Shown: positions 23,180-31,478, numbered from the stretch's first letter. The stretch is 39,452 bases of DNA from an uncultured bacterium (GCA_949293405.1 CASFDI010000015.1:1-39452), one strand, 5' to 3'. Notes: generated by a model not told the origin, from the letters alone. Numbers and translations are program-made.

Positions 23180-24580
23180 ATGAACTATATTCTGAATCCG
23201 AATATCGCATTGCGCAGCTGGCGGCTGGTGCCGTATGCCTATTATATCAGACACCGGCGGGACGCATGCGGGCTTTCGCGTGAGGAATTCGAACTGCTGA
23301 GCCGCTGTGACGGTACGGAAGAGCTGGAGGAGAGCGAACTGCTGCACCGGCTGACTGAATCGGGTATGGTGCGTCCATGCACAGGCGGGGAGCTGCTGAC
23401 CGACTGGCAGAAGCCGAGATCCTGCGACAACCGCTATTTTCCATCGATGAGCGTGATGATCACAGGCAAATGCAACTACAATTGCCTGCACTGCTTCAAT
23501 GCGGCAGACAACGCGCCCCTGATGAGCGAGTTTACACTGGAAGAAGCGGAAAAACTCATCGGAGAAGCGGAAACATGCGGCATCAACGCGGTGACCGTCA
23601 CGGGAGGCGAGCCGATGCTGCATCGGCATTTCTTTGAGATTATCGAAAGCATCTATGCGCACGGCATGTATGTGCGCGAACTCAATACCAACGGATTCTT
23701 CATCGATGATGATGCGCTTGCAAGACTGAAGGCGATTGACGGTGATATCCGCATCAAGATTTCTTTTGACGGCATCGGTCATCACGACTGGCTCCGCAAC
23801 CGCAAGGGCGCGGAAGAGAACGCACTGCGCGCCATCCGGCTTTGCGTGAAGTACGGGTTCTTCACGCAGGTGCAGACCAATGTGCACCGGAAGAATATCG
23901 ATACACTGCTGCAGACGGCGGAGCAGATGGACGACATGGGCGTGGAGCACATGCGCATCATCCGCACGACAGAAGCACCGCGCTGGCTGCAGAATGCGGA
24001 CGGCGCAACGCTCGGAATCGGCGAATATTATGATACCATGTTTGACTTTCTGCGTGCGTATATCCAAAAGCCGCACAGGATGAGCCTCGATATCTGGCAG
24101 GTCGCACAGGTTTATCCCGACATCAAAAGTTACCGCGCCCGCCCGGTGGAGTGTGCGGAAGGGGAGTACAAGGACAGCATTCCGGTCTGCCGCGGAAACC
24201 GCGGAATGGTCTCTGTCGATGCTGACGGGAATGTGGTGCCCTGTCATCAGCTTTCGGGTTACTACGCCCAGCACGGCCTCTGTCTCGGCAATGTGAAGAA
24301 GGAGGGGCTCCAGCCGCTTCTGCAGGCAGGGAACTATATCGGCGAGGTCTGCGCCACGCTCGGACAGCTGAAAGCGTCCAACGAAAAGTGCGCTTCGTGC
24401 CGGTATTTCCGCTATTGCGCAGGAGGGTGCCGCGCCATTGCACTTGCGTTCACGCATGATAAGTTCGGAACAGATCCGTCCAAATGCGAATTCTTCAAAA
24501 ACGGCTACTATGAAAAACTGGTGTCCGCCATGGGGGATTGGCGGAATCTCGCGCCGGTTTCCTGTGATGAAGGGGAATGA
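23180..24580 (+). CDS. Radical SAM/SPASM peptide-modifying enzyme
   Basis: 466 aa. The ATG at 23180 has CGAGG upstream. Residues about 1-85 form a small domain (RLVPYAYYIRHRRDACGLS, then EFELLSRCDGTEEL) that may be a PqqD-like recognition element for the leader. Cys98, Cys102 and Cys105 in GKCNYNCLHCF bind the SAM iron-sulfur cluster, and TGGEPMLH (141-148) contacts SAM. The C-terminal SPASM region has VVPCHQ, then CASCRYFRYCAGGC (CX2CX5CX3C) and a final KCEFF, fitting two auxiliary clusters. Relatives make thioether or carbon-carbon crosslinks in RiPPs (sactipeptide, ranthipeptide and similar). The Cys-rich precursors just upstream are the likely substrates. The exact chemistry cannot be read from sequence. 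Confidence 0.92.
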   Translation: MNYILNPNIALRSWRLVPYAYYIRHRRDACGLSREEFELLSRCDGTEELEESELLHRLTESGMVRPCTGGELLTDWQKPRSCDNRYFPSMSVMITGKCNYNCLHCFNAADNAPLMSEFTLEEAEKLIGEAETCGINAVTVTGGEPMLHRHFFEIIESIYAHGMYVRELNTNGFFIDDDALARLKAIDGDIRIKISFDGIGHHDWLRNRKGAEENALRAIRLCVKYGFFTQVQTNVHRKNIDTLLQTAEQMDDMGVEHMRIIRTTEAPRWLQNADGATLGIGEYYDTMFDFLRAYIQKPHRMSLDIWQVAQVYPDIKSYRARPVECAEGEYKDSIPVCRGNRGMVSVDADGNVVPCHQLSGYYAQHGLCLGNVKKEGLQPLLQAGNYIGEVCATLGQLKASNEKCASCRYFRYCAGGCRAIALAFTHDKFGTDPSKCEFFKNGYYEKLVSAMGDWRNLAPVSCDEGE

Positions 24581-24581
24581 G

Positions 24582-24788
24582 ATGAAAAACAGATTGGATA
24601 GATTGCGGGGGCTGTTCGATTATCAGCGCTTTGCAGGCAACAGGCACCTTGCGGCGCTTATCGAGCAGACCACAACCATGCATGCCGAATCGCTTTCCGA
24701 CGAGGATCTGGAACATGTAAGCGCAGCCGGAGAGATCAATACGGCGCGCACCGGCAAGAAAGATGAAGAATGCAATGGCGACGAGTGA
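24582..24788 (+). CDS. 68-aa leader-like peptide ending in an AAG motif
   Basis: The ATG follows the radical SAM stop by one base with AAGGGG upstream. Residues 38-50 read LSDEDLEHVSAAG, parallel to LSDEELDHVSGG of the Nif11 precursors but with Ala-Ala-Gly in place of Gly-Gly. The N-terminal part (LRGLFDYQRFAGNRHLAALI) differs from the Nif11 leaders. The tail after AAG is 18 residues, acidic and basic, with one Cys. It could be another precursor type, a decoy/chaperone leader, or an inactive relic. Its 3' end overlaps the sigma gene. Confidence 0.65.
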   Translation: MKNRLDRLRGLFDYQRFAGNRHLAALIEQTTTMHAESLSDEDLEHVSAAGEINTARTGKKDEECNGDE

Positions 24789-25284
24789 ATATACAGCGGA
24801 ACGCACAATGGAGCGCATATACCGGGAGTTCAGCGACAAGGTGCTGCGGTATGCGCGCTCAAAAATATCCGATCTGCACGATGCGGAAGATGTCTGCTCC
24901 ACAGTTTTTCTGAGGGTACAGCAGGGGCTGCCGCGTTACGACAGCGCGAAAGCCTCTCTTTCCACATGGATCTATTCGATCGCCCGCAATACGGTCGCTG
25001 ATTTTTACAGACATACGCGCGCGGTGGAGCCGCTGAACGAGGAAATCGTCTGTTGTGAGGAAGACGGGCTGGAGAATCTGTACAACGATGAAACGCTGGA
25101 GGCGCTTGCCGCTGCATTGGAGAGCCTGCCCAAGCGTGAAAGCGATATCATCGTATTGCACTATTATTCCGGTAAACAACTCAAAGAGATCGCAGTACTG
25201 ATGAAAATGTCCTATTCAAACATCAAATCACTGCACAAAAAGGCGCTTGCGCACTTAAAGAAATTACTGCAATTCCGGTTGTGA
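24763..25284 (+). CDS. ECF-like RNA polymerase sigma factor
   Basis: 173 aa from the ATG at 24763; ATGs at 24775 and 24808 are alternative starts. Region 2 is clear (YREFSDKVLRYARSKISD, then HDAEDVCSTVFLRV and STWIYSIARNTVADFYR). Region 4 follows (LPKRESDIIVLHYYSGKQLK, then MSYSNIKSLHKKALAHLKKL). There is no region 3, so it is ECF type. It overlaps the 68-aa peptide gene, suggesting coupled translation, and closes the RiPP block. It may drive the precursor genes. Classical partner-switching kinases hold SigB/SigF-type factors with region 3, so direct capture by the HATPase of 14271-14675 would be unusual. Confidence 0.88.
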   Translation: MKNAMATSEYTAERTMERIYREFSDKVLRYARSKISDLHDAEDVCSTVFLRVQQGLPRYDSAKASLSTWIYSIARNTVADFYRHTRAVEPLNEEIVCCEEDGLENLYNDETLEALAAALESLPKRESDIIVLHYYSGKQLKEIAVLMKMSYSNIKSLHKKALAHLKKLLQFRL

Positions 25285-25564
25285 GGCGAAAGCGCGTTTA
25301 TTCACTTTGTTCTGTTCTGCATGCCTTTCACTGACTGAGAAGGGAAAATGATTTTACCGATAGATACAGTCTGCAGGAATGGGTACAAGGGTGCCTTAGG
25401 GGATCGGATACATAGAGCACGAAGTGCTGGGGACAAGGGATGCTTTGCAGCTTGAAAAGACAGGAAGCACCCGATTTCAAGAAGGCGCCTTGGGGATTTT
25501 CATCATAAGCGTGTCGCAAAGACGAACCGATCCGCAAAGGCAAGTCGGGAATTTTATGTCTTAT

Positions 25565-25592
25565 GAGTCCGGTATTGCACCGGACTCTTTTT
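25565..25592 (+). terminator. Terminator downstream of the sigma gene
   Basis: GAGTCCGG (25565-25572) pairs with CCGGACTC (25580-25587) across a 7-nt loop, followed by TTTTTG. It is the first strong terminator after the RiPP block, 280 bp past the sigma stop. Confidence 0.8.
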
Positions 25593-26169
25593 GTATGCGG
25601 CATGATATAAGTACCTGAGTGGCAGAACCAACCGAATCCAGATGAAATCAACTGTTATACAGAAGCAAGCACATGAATTCCTGAAAATAATCAGGGAAGA
25701 TCAGCCGTTTTCAGAAAGATCCGCTTTTCGCGAAGGATGCTGAAAACATGTATCAACCGATCCGGAAAGCTCTTTTTCAATTCCTTTCGTTTCGGCGATC
25801 ACCTTTTTTGCCAGACGGTTAATAGACAGAAAGGTTTGCGAAAAGGGAACTGATGCAGAATGCTCTTCTGGTTTGGAAAGTAAGTCCGGCAGAAAATCCT
25901 GCGGAAAAGACTGAACGCCGGGGAAGGGCTTGCCCCGGTAACCGTGCGGTATCCGAGGGCCCGACAGGATTTGTACGCTGGGGGGCGGATGGCGTCGTGC
26001 ATGCCCTGCAAGAATCGGGTCAGGTAACTCAAAGCCCGGCTTGCAACTGCCTGTCAGCGTGATCAGTCTTTGGTATACTGATGTGGGGCAGAGCGGTCAC
26101 TCTGTGCAGACCGCCCCGGTATTGCACCGGTGTCTGCCGCCTTCCGTGCCGGCGGCCGCCCGTCCATGA

Positions 26170-26198
26170 TTGACGGCGGGGGTGTTTTATGTTACAAT
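26170..26198 (+). promoter_or_regulatory. Promoter of the tandem Nudix gene
   Basis: TTGACG (26170-26175) and TACAAT (26193-26198) with a 17-bp spacer. The leader to the ATG at 26391 is about 185 nt. Confidence 0.65.
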
Positions 26199-26390
26199 AT
26201 CGGTATATGGGTCCGGCTCCCCGGCAAAGCGCAGGATAATATCAGGTCGGGGGAAGCGGAGGAGCATGGAAAAATCGGGCGGAAAGAGGCAGGCAGTATT
26301 AAGCAATATGAGAATGCGGCCCGATTAAGACACAGAAGTCAGATAAGCCGTCCGTTATGGGCAGATCGGTCAGACAGGAAAGGCGGAAGG

Positions 26391-27380
26391 ATGATGCAGC
26401 AGAATTTTACGGCTCCGGTCAACATTCGTTTTTTTCATCCGTCGCAAGCGGATGATGCGAGCTTTGCGATTGCGGTGATCGTGACCCGCTGTGGGACGCG
26501 GTGGGTGTACTGCCGCCATCGGGAGCGCAGCAGCTGGGAGATGCCGGGCGGGCATCGTGAGCCGGGAGAGAGTATGGACCAGGCGGCGCGCAGGGAACTT
26601 GCCGAAGAAACAGGCGCCGCAGAGGCCGATCTGACCCGGATCTGCGCCTATCATGTAGAGGATGATCCGGTGTACGGCATGCTGTATTATGCAACGATAG
26701 ACGCACCGGGAACACTTCCCGTGACAAGCGAGATGACTGAGGTCGCTCTGTTTGAAACACCGCCCGCTCAGTTGACATACCCTGCGATTCACAGCGCGCT
26801 GTTCCGCCAGGTGCAGGGCTGGCTCAATGTGCGTTCCGGTGCCGGGGAGTTATGGGATGTCTACGATGAGAACCGCATGCCCACCGGCCGGGTGCACCGT
26901 CGGGGTGATGATTTGCGTCCGGGTGAGTTTCATCTGGTGGTGCATGCCTGGCTTATGAACAGCCGCGGAGAGTATCTTCTGACTAAACGCTCGCCCGGGA
27001 AAGGTTTTCCCGGTATGTGGGAGACGCCCGGAGGATCGGCGCTCGCGGGGGAGGGGAGTCTTGCGGCTGCGCTGCGCGAGGTGCGGGAGGAGACCGGTCT
27101 GATGCCTGACCCCGCGTGCGGCAGATGTATTTTCACTTGCCGTAGGGAAGACAATTTTCTCGATGTGTGGCTGTTCCGGTTCGAGTATGATCCGGAACAG
27201 ATTGTGTTGCAGCAGGGAGAAACCTGCGCGTGGATGTCGGCTGACAGGGATACACTCCGGCGCCTTGCCGAAAGCGGCGCGCTTGTGCCGTTCCCTTATT
27301 CCATCCCGCCCACAGATTCGGTGGATGACGAACCCTGCCGCAGCGCAGAAGTCAAAGATCGGAAGGCAAAAAAGCCGTGA
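26391..27380 (+). CDS. Protein with two tandem Nudix hydrolase domains
   Basis: 329 aa from the ATG at 26391 (a second ATG follows directly); GGCGGAAGG lies upstream. Domain 1 (about 15-145) has the Nudix box GGHREPGESMDQAARRELAE followed by ETG. Domain 2 (about 155-300) begins LWDVYDENRMPTG, as in isopentenyl-isomerase-like Nudix proteins, and has a second full box starting GGSALAGEGSLAAALREVRE. All metal-binding Glu residues appear present in both. Domain 1 resembles 8-oxo-dGTP-type enzymes. Nudix proteins hydrolyse nucleoside diphosphates linked to a second group. Two active domains in one chain is uncommon; the substrates are unknown. The C-terminus is basic and probably flexible. Confidence 0.88.
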   Translation: MMQQNFTAPVNIRFFHPSQADDASFAIAVIVTRCGTRWVYCRHRERSSWEMPGGHREPGESMDQAARRELAEETGAAEADLTRICAYHVEDDPVYGMLYYATIDAPGTLPVTSEMTEVALFETPPAQLTYPAIHSALFRQVQGWLNVRSGAGELWDVYDENRMPTGRVHRRGDDLRPGEFHLVVHAWLMNSRGEYLLTKRSPGKGFPGMWETPGGSALAGEGSLAAALREVREETGLMPDPACGRCIFTCRREDNFLDVWLFRFEYDPEQIVLQQGETCAWMSADRDTLRRLAESGALVPFPYSIPPTDSVDDEPCRSAEVKDRKAKKP

Positions 27381-27454
27381 CGGGCGAAAGTCTCTTGTCG
27401 CGCAGATCACGGACCCTGACGGATAACATCTGATATTCAATAGGAGAAGCCGGA

Positions 27455-28384
27455 ATGATTTATACCGTTACATGTAATCCTGCCTTGGATTATATCATAA
27501 ATCTTGACCACCTGACACCTGGTGCCATTCACCGCGCCGGTGGCCAGACCGTTTCGTGCGGCGGCAAAGGGATCAATGTTTCCCGCATGCTGCGCACGCT
27601 CGGTGTGCAGAGCGTTGCGCTCGGGTTTGTTGCCGGATTCACCGGTAAGGCAATGGAGGAAGAACTTGTGCGTCTGGGAATCCGGTCGGATTTCGTCCGT
27701 CTCACACACGGCATGAGTCGCATCAATGTTAAAATCCGCACCGATACCGAGACGGATATCAACGGCACCGGTCCCACGGTCAGCTATGCAGACTTTGAGC
27801 TTCTTAGTAATAAACTGAAGGGCCTGACATCGCAGGACACACTTGTGCTGGCCGGGAGTGTACCTCCGTCTCTCGGTGCAGAAACTTATGCGCGCCTGAT
27901 GCGCTCAGCGCAGGAATCCGGAGCACGGACAGTGGTGGACGCCGAGGGTGACCTGCTTGCCTGTGCACTCTCCTGCCGCCCGTTTCTGATCAAGCCCAAC
28001 GCAGAAGAACTCGGCGCGCTGTTTTCTGTCGTAATCCGCACGCAAAAGGAGGCTCTGGAGTATGCGGCGCGACTTCAGGAGCGGGGGGCGCGGCATGTGC
28101 TGGTCTCGCTTGGAGCGGACGGCGCCGTGTTGCTTACTGAGGAGGGAATGCAATACTGTATACCGGCCATACACGGACCGGTTACCGATACTGCCGGAGC
28201 TGGAGATGCCATGCTGGCAGGATTCCTTGCGGGATACGGGGAAACGGGGGATGTTGCCGGGGCGCTGCGGCTTGCTGTTGCAGCCGGAAGCGCAACCGCC
28301 TGCTGTACGGGACTTGCCCGGGCAGAAACAATTGATGAATTCTACAGAAAAATACCGGCAGATCAGCCGACCTGTATAGGATAG
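27455..28384 (+). CDS. fruK: 1-phosphofructokinase (PfkB family)
   Basis: 309 aa, normal length. The start MIYTVTCNPALDY is typical of the FruK/LacC branch, with CGGKGINVSRML, LVLAGSVPPS, IKPNAEELG and the catalytic DTAGAGDAMLAGF (Asp is the general base). It phosphorylates fructose 1-phosphate to the 1,6-bisphosphate; tagatose-6-phosphate kinase is the close alternative. AGGAGAA precedes the ATG. No fructose PTS or FruR gene is nearby, so the specific substrate rests on family resemblance. It stands alone between terminators. Confidence 0.88.
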   Translation: MIYTVTCNPALDYIINLDHLTPGAIHRAGGQTVSCGGKGINVSRMLRTLGVQSVALGFVAGFTGKAMEEELVRLGIRSDFVRLTHGMSRINVKIRTDTETDINGTGPTVSYADFELLSNKLKGLTSQDTLVLAGSVPPSLGAETYARLMRSAQESGARTVVDAEGDLLACALSCRPFLIKPNAEELGALFSVVIRTQKEALEYAARLQERGARHVLVSLGADGAVLLTEEGMQYCIPAIHGPVTDTAGAGDAMLAGFLAGYGETGDVAGALRLAVAAGSATACCTGLARAETIDEFYRKIPADQPTCIG

Positions 28385-28407
28385 TTTCATGAACGCATCC
28401 GGTCATT

Positions 28408-28427
28408 GAAGCGATGCTTCGGTTTTT
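28408..28427 (+). terminator. Weak terminator after the PfkB-family gene
   Basis: GAAGC, GAT loop, GCTTC, GG and five T. The short stem suggests modest strength; a second terminator follows at 28475. Confidence 0.45.
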
Positions 28428-28474
28428 CATCAGGGCAACTGAGACCGGTGTCCATCCGTACCGGATATAAACAG

Positions 28475-28499
28475 AAAAGCCGCCATCAGGCGGCTTTTT
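28475..28499. terminator. Bidirectional terminator between converging genes
   Basis: AAAAGCCGCC (28475-28484), ATCA loop, GGCGGCTTTT (28489-28498). The A and T tracts serve both strands, ending the PfkB-family gene on the right-going side and the small membrane protein on the left-going side. Confidence 0.85.
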
Positions 28500-28509
28500 C
28501 GTTTTGCCA

Positions 28510-28764
28510 TCAGGCAAAGTAGACGATGCGGTCGTGAAGCAGCTCGGTGATAAAGTCGAGCACCCACGCAATTATATTTCCGACGCCGGTCAGAAGGACC
28601 AGCAACCCGACAATCAGGGTTGAAATCCTGCCGGTTTCCACGAAACGGATGATGCGGTATACGCCGCCGATGATGTACCCGAAAAAGAACTGAAGAATCA
28701 GCTTCAGAATTTTCGGTAACGCCTCGTATGTGCCCGTAATGGCGCCCTTGCGTCTGTGTGCCAT
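28510..28764 (-). CDS. Small membrane protein, 84 aa
   Basis: The ATG at 28764 (MAHRRKGAI) is preferred over one at 28800 because AAGGAGG lies 9 nt upstream and the longer start would sit at the transcription start. Two hydrophobic segments are visible: ILKLILQFFFGYIIGGVY and TLIVGLLVLLTGVGNIIAWV. The pattern resembles short YqaE/Pmp3-like proteins (GVGNIIAWVLDFITEL), which influence membrane potential, but the match is partial. It has its own strong promoter and terminator. Confidence 0.75.
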   Translation of the reverse strand: MAHRRKGAITGTYEALPKILKLILQFFFGYIIGGVYRIIRFVETGRISTLIVGLLVLLTGVGNIIAWVLDFITELLHDRIVYFA

Positions 28765-28805
28765 ATCAAATGCCTCCTTGTAACTGCGGTAGTTCCGCAT
28801 CTATT

Positions 28806-28834
28806 ATCATAAACGATGATGCGGTATTTGTCAA
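28806..28834 (-). promoter_or_regulatory. Strong promoter of the small membrane protein
   Basis: On the minus strand TTGACA (28834-28829) and TATGAT (28811-28806), 17-bp spacer. The transcript begins with a short hairpin (ATGCGGAACTACCGCAGT) before the ribosome-binding site. Confidence 0.8.
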
Positions 28835-28886
28835 GAGGAAACCTTTCACAGGCACGCGCACTTTATCGGCGCCATATACTGTCAAT

Positions 28887-28920
28887 GAAAACTCCGCCGC
28901 ATCGTACGGTGCGGCGGAGT
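28887..28920 (-). terminator. Terminator of spoVG
   Basis: Perfect 11-bp stem (ACTCCGCCGCA at 28891-28901, its complement at 28910-28920), followed on the minus strand by TTTTC. It lies about 22 nt beyond the spoVG stop. Confidence 0.88.
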
Positions 28921-28941
28921 GAGTGTGTAATGATCGGTTGA

Positions 28942-29253
28942 TCAATATGCAAGTGCGGTATGGTCTGATGCGTCCCGGTTCTCTTCGGCCTGGGTTGCGA
29001 CCAGTTGCACATGGTAGGCGTCGATGACTGCCTGTTCGAGCTCTGCGCGGAACTGTGCGTTGATCGGATGCACGATATCGCGGAAACTGCCATCCGGATT
29101 CTTGCGGGAAGGCATTACGATAAAATAGCGTTCGCGTGCGTAGATGACCTTGATGTCATGGACAGCAAGTGCGTCGTCGAGCGTAACGGAAACCACCGCT
29201 TTCATGGGGCCTTCATCAAAAAATTTTCTGATCTTGATATCGGTGATCTGCAT
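28942..29253 (-). CDS. spoVG: SpoVG-family RNA/DNA-binding regulator
   Basis: 103 aa, near the usual SpoVG length. It opens MQITDIKIRKFFDEGPMKAV and carries VSVTLDDALAVHDIKVI and FIVMPSRK, hallmark segments. AAAGGA lies 8 nt before the ATG at 29253. SpoVG binds nucleic acid and affects septation, sporulation and stress or virulence regulation in Gram-positive bacteria. A TATAAT box on the minus strand (29329-29324) lies about 70 nt upstream without a clear -35. Divergent from murC. Its presence does not by itself prove sporulation. Confidence 0.95.
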   Translation of the reverse strand: MQITDIKIRKFFDEGPMKAVVSVTLDDALAVHDIKVIYARERYFIVMPSRKNPDGSFRDIVHPINAQFRAELEQAVIDAYHVQLVATQAEENRDASDHTALAY

Positions 29254-29428
29254 AATAAAAGTCCTTTCTGTCTTGGGTGCGCTGCAATTCGTGACATATC
29301 CAGTATGTTCCACTGTTGAAAGTATTATACAATCCGAAAGTATTTTTTTCATAAATGAACGGTTAACAAACGGATAAATATAATTGAATTTTTCTTGAAT
29401 GCCGGACGAGCGTCCGGGGAGGCATAAC

Positions 29429-30778
29429 ATGGGAATCGACAATACACGGCGGGGAGCGGAGGGGACAGCCCGCCTTCTTTACGGTGCGTCGCATCTCGCT
29501 TTTGCGGGAGCAGGCGGAGTCTGTATGTCTGCGCTGACGGTGCTGGCCGGTGAGCGCGGTTTTTCTGTGACAGGATATGACAGATGTGCATCGGATGCAA
29601 CAGAGGAGCTTATCCGACGCGGCATATCGGTACAGACAGGTGAAAAACTTCGGCTCGGGCAGGCGGATGCGCTGATCTATTCGGCCGCGCTGAGCCCGAA
29701 CGATCCGCTGATCCTGGATGCCGTACAGCGTGGTATTCCGCTGATATCACGGGCAGACTTTCTTTCGTACCTGATGGAGTCTTTCCCGGTGCGCATTGCG
29801 GTGGCAGGAACACACGGGAAAAGCACGGTAACCGCCATGATCAATGCGGTGCTTCAGGCGGCAGGTAAAAATCCAACGGTTGTTTCCGGCGCGCCGCTCG
29901 GGGTGGGGCAGCCTTCCTTTATTGCGGGCGGGAACGAAATCTTCCTCTTTGAAGCCTGTGAGTATCGCGGCTCTTTTCTCTCCTTTTCTCCTACCATCGG
30001 CGTGATACTCAACATCGATCTGGATCATACAGACTGCTATCCGGACCTTGCGGCCGTGACCGAGGCATTCCGCTCATTCGCTATGCGGTGTGAGACAGTG
30101 CTTGTCGGGACCAGGGCTGCTCCTTTGCTCGGCAGGAGTGCGGATTTCGGTACAGCAGACGGGATCAGCTGCGAAAACGGGCTGTTCCGCTTTCATACGG
30201 AATATTGCGGCGGGCTTCTGCCCGTCAGTCTCAGGGTTCCCGGTGTGCACAACGCGGAAAATGCACTCGCGGCCATTGCGGTTGCTAAGCATCTCGGCCT
30301 GCCAAATGGGGCGGTGACGGCCGGCCTTTCGGGGTTCGGTGGAATTGAACGGCGTCTGACGGTGCGTGGAACAGCCGGAAAAATCACGGTCTATGACGAT
30401 TATGCCCATCACCCTGCTGAAATCCGCGCCTCAGTGGCCGCTGTACGGCGCATGAGTCCGGGAAGGATCGGCGTTATATTTCAGCCGCATACCTATTCGC
30501 GCACGCGTGCACTGTTTGACGGTTTTGCCGAGGCTCTGACACTTGCCGATCGGGTCTGGATTGCAGATATTTATCCGGCGCGTGAGACCGATACGCTCGG
30601 CATGTCGGGGGCGCTTCTGGCATCCCGTATCCCGCGTGCGCAGTACTGTTCCGACCGGGCACAGATTGTCCGTTCTGCAGGTACCTGGGCCCGTCCGCAT
30701 GACACACTCCTGGTTATGGGGGCCGGAGATATCAACAACATTATTCCCGATCTGCTCGGCTTTTTACAGCAAAAATAA
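29429..30778 (+). CDS. murC: UDP-N-acetylmuramate-L-alanine ligase MurC
   Basis: 449 aa; GGGGAGG lies 7 nt before the ATG at 29429. Key segments: LAFAGAGGVCMSALTVLA (UDP-binding loop, GAGG in place of the usual GIGG), DALIYSAALSPNDP, the ATP P-loop VAGTHGKSTVTAMI, FEACEYRGSFLSFSP, NIDLDHTDCY, HNAENALAA, and YDDYAHHPAEIRA with QPHTYSRT. It adds the first L-alanine to UDP-MurNAc in peptidoglycan synthesis. The EYRGSF signature is typical of clostridial MurC. A single-gene unit here, away from other mur genes. Confidence 0.95.
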   Translation: MGIDNTRRGAEGTARLLYGASHLAFAGAGGVCMSALTVLAGERGFSVTGYDRCASDATEELIRRGISVQTGEKLRLGQADALIYSAALSPNDPLILDAVQRGIPLISRADFLSYLMESFPVRIAVAGTHGKSTVTAMINAVLQAAGKNPTVVSGAPLGVGQPSFIAGGNEIFLFEACEYRGSFLSFSPTIGVILNIDLDHTDCYPDLAAVTEAFRSFAMRCETVLVGTRAAPLLGRSADFGTADGISCENGLFRFHTEYCGGLLPVSLRVPGVHNAENALAAIAVAKHLGLPNGAVTAGLSGFGGIERRLTVRGTAGKITVYDDYAHHPAEIRASVAAVRRMSPGRIGVIFQPHTYSRTRALFDGFAEALTLADRVWIADIYPARETDTLGMSGALLASRIPRAQYCSDRAQIVRSAGTWARPHDTLLVMGAGDINNIIPDLLGFLQQK

Positions 30779-30815
30779 AATGCACCCTGTCTGCCTTTTG
30801 CAGACGGAGTGCATT
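30771..30815 (-). terminator. Leftward terminator of the malic enzyme operon
   Basis: On the minus strand AATGCAC (30815-30809) and GTCTGC (30805-30800) pair with their complements across CAAAA-type loop, with a 3-nt internal mismatch, then TTTTATTTTT. It faces murC's end; without a T run rightward it serves mainly the minus strand. Confidence 0.75.
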
Positions 30816-30929
30816 GCATTGCCGGCGCGTATCGGATACGGGCGTCTGTGCGGAACAGTCCGTAGGCACCGGCAGGACTGCGGCGGGAGCGTCACACCGT
30901 GCGGGCCGCACTTCTTGATGCACTGGCGG

Positions 30930-31427
30930 TCAGTGGTAGATGATTTCCCAGGGATTGTCCGACGCCGGGTCAATGGTCGCACGCATTTCCTCGTTCCAGG
31001 AGCAATATCCTTCACGGTAACGGTTTTCAAAAAAGAAGGGCAGATATTCTCTGAAGTTCGGGGCAAGCTTCATTTCCTGCAGTTTCTCGGGTCTGATCCA
31101 GAATACACGCCCTTCATCGGTGGCATCAAGGAGCGTTCCGGTATAATCGTTTGTCCGGTAGAAATAAGTGAAGTATTAGTCGTCGGTCGCATTGTTGTAC
31201 CAGTACATCATGCCGCAGTACTGCAGGTTGCGGATTTCAAGTCCGGTTTCTTCGCGGATCTCTCTGACGGCACTGTCATAGATGGCCTCGCCCGGCTCGG
31301 CGTGTCCGCCCGGGAACGCGATGCCGGGCCAGCTTTTGGTGCGTTCCTGCACGATGACCTCACCGGTCCCGGGATTCTGAACCATCACCATGTTCGTAAT
31401 TTCACAGGATGCCGTATTTTCCTCCAT
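30930..31427 (-). pseudogene. Nudix hydrolase gene interrupted by one in-frame stop
   Basis: From the ATG at 31427 the frame carries VMVQNPGTGEVIVQERTKSW and a full Nudix box (GGHAEPGEAIYDSAVREIRE, then ETG), then YWYNNATDD and a TAA at 31178-31176. Past that codon the same frame stays open for 81 more codons of sensible Nudix sequence (YFTYFYRTNDYTGTLLDATD, then EGRVFWIRPEKLQEM and NPWEIIYH) to a TGA at 30932-30930. A single substitution such as AAA or GAA to TAA explains it. The whole would be about 165 aa, a normal MutT-like length. It is either a very recent pseudogene or a sequencing error. It is last in the operon after the serine hydrolase. Confidence 0.85.
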
Positions 31428-31478
31428 GTACAAATTGTAGAATTACTTCCTGAGCAGGCCGGAGAGATACCGTGGGAG

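Larger units (their letters stand above)
25285..26390. other. 1.1-kb interval without a gene
   Basis: No supportable reading frame. It holds a rightward terminator (25565-25592), a small hairpin AGCAC-GAA-GTGCT near 25409, and the promoter for the tandem Nudix gene (26170-26198). The string CCGGTATTGCACCGG occurs twice (25570-25584 and 26119-26133). I saw no known riboswitch pattern. Confidence 0.5.

Noticed and set aside
22622-24457. A 611-codon frame antisense to precursors 6-7 and the radical SAM gene
   Set aside because: Shadow of strongly supported genes; no start context or motif of its own.
25390-25560. Possible riboswitch-like structured leader
   Set aside because: Several short hairpins and purine-rich strings are present, but none matched a riboswitch consensus I know, and there is no gene directly downstream.
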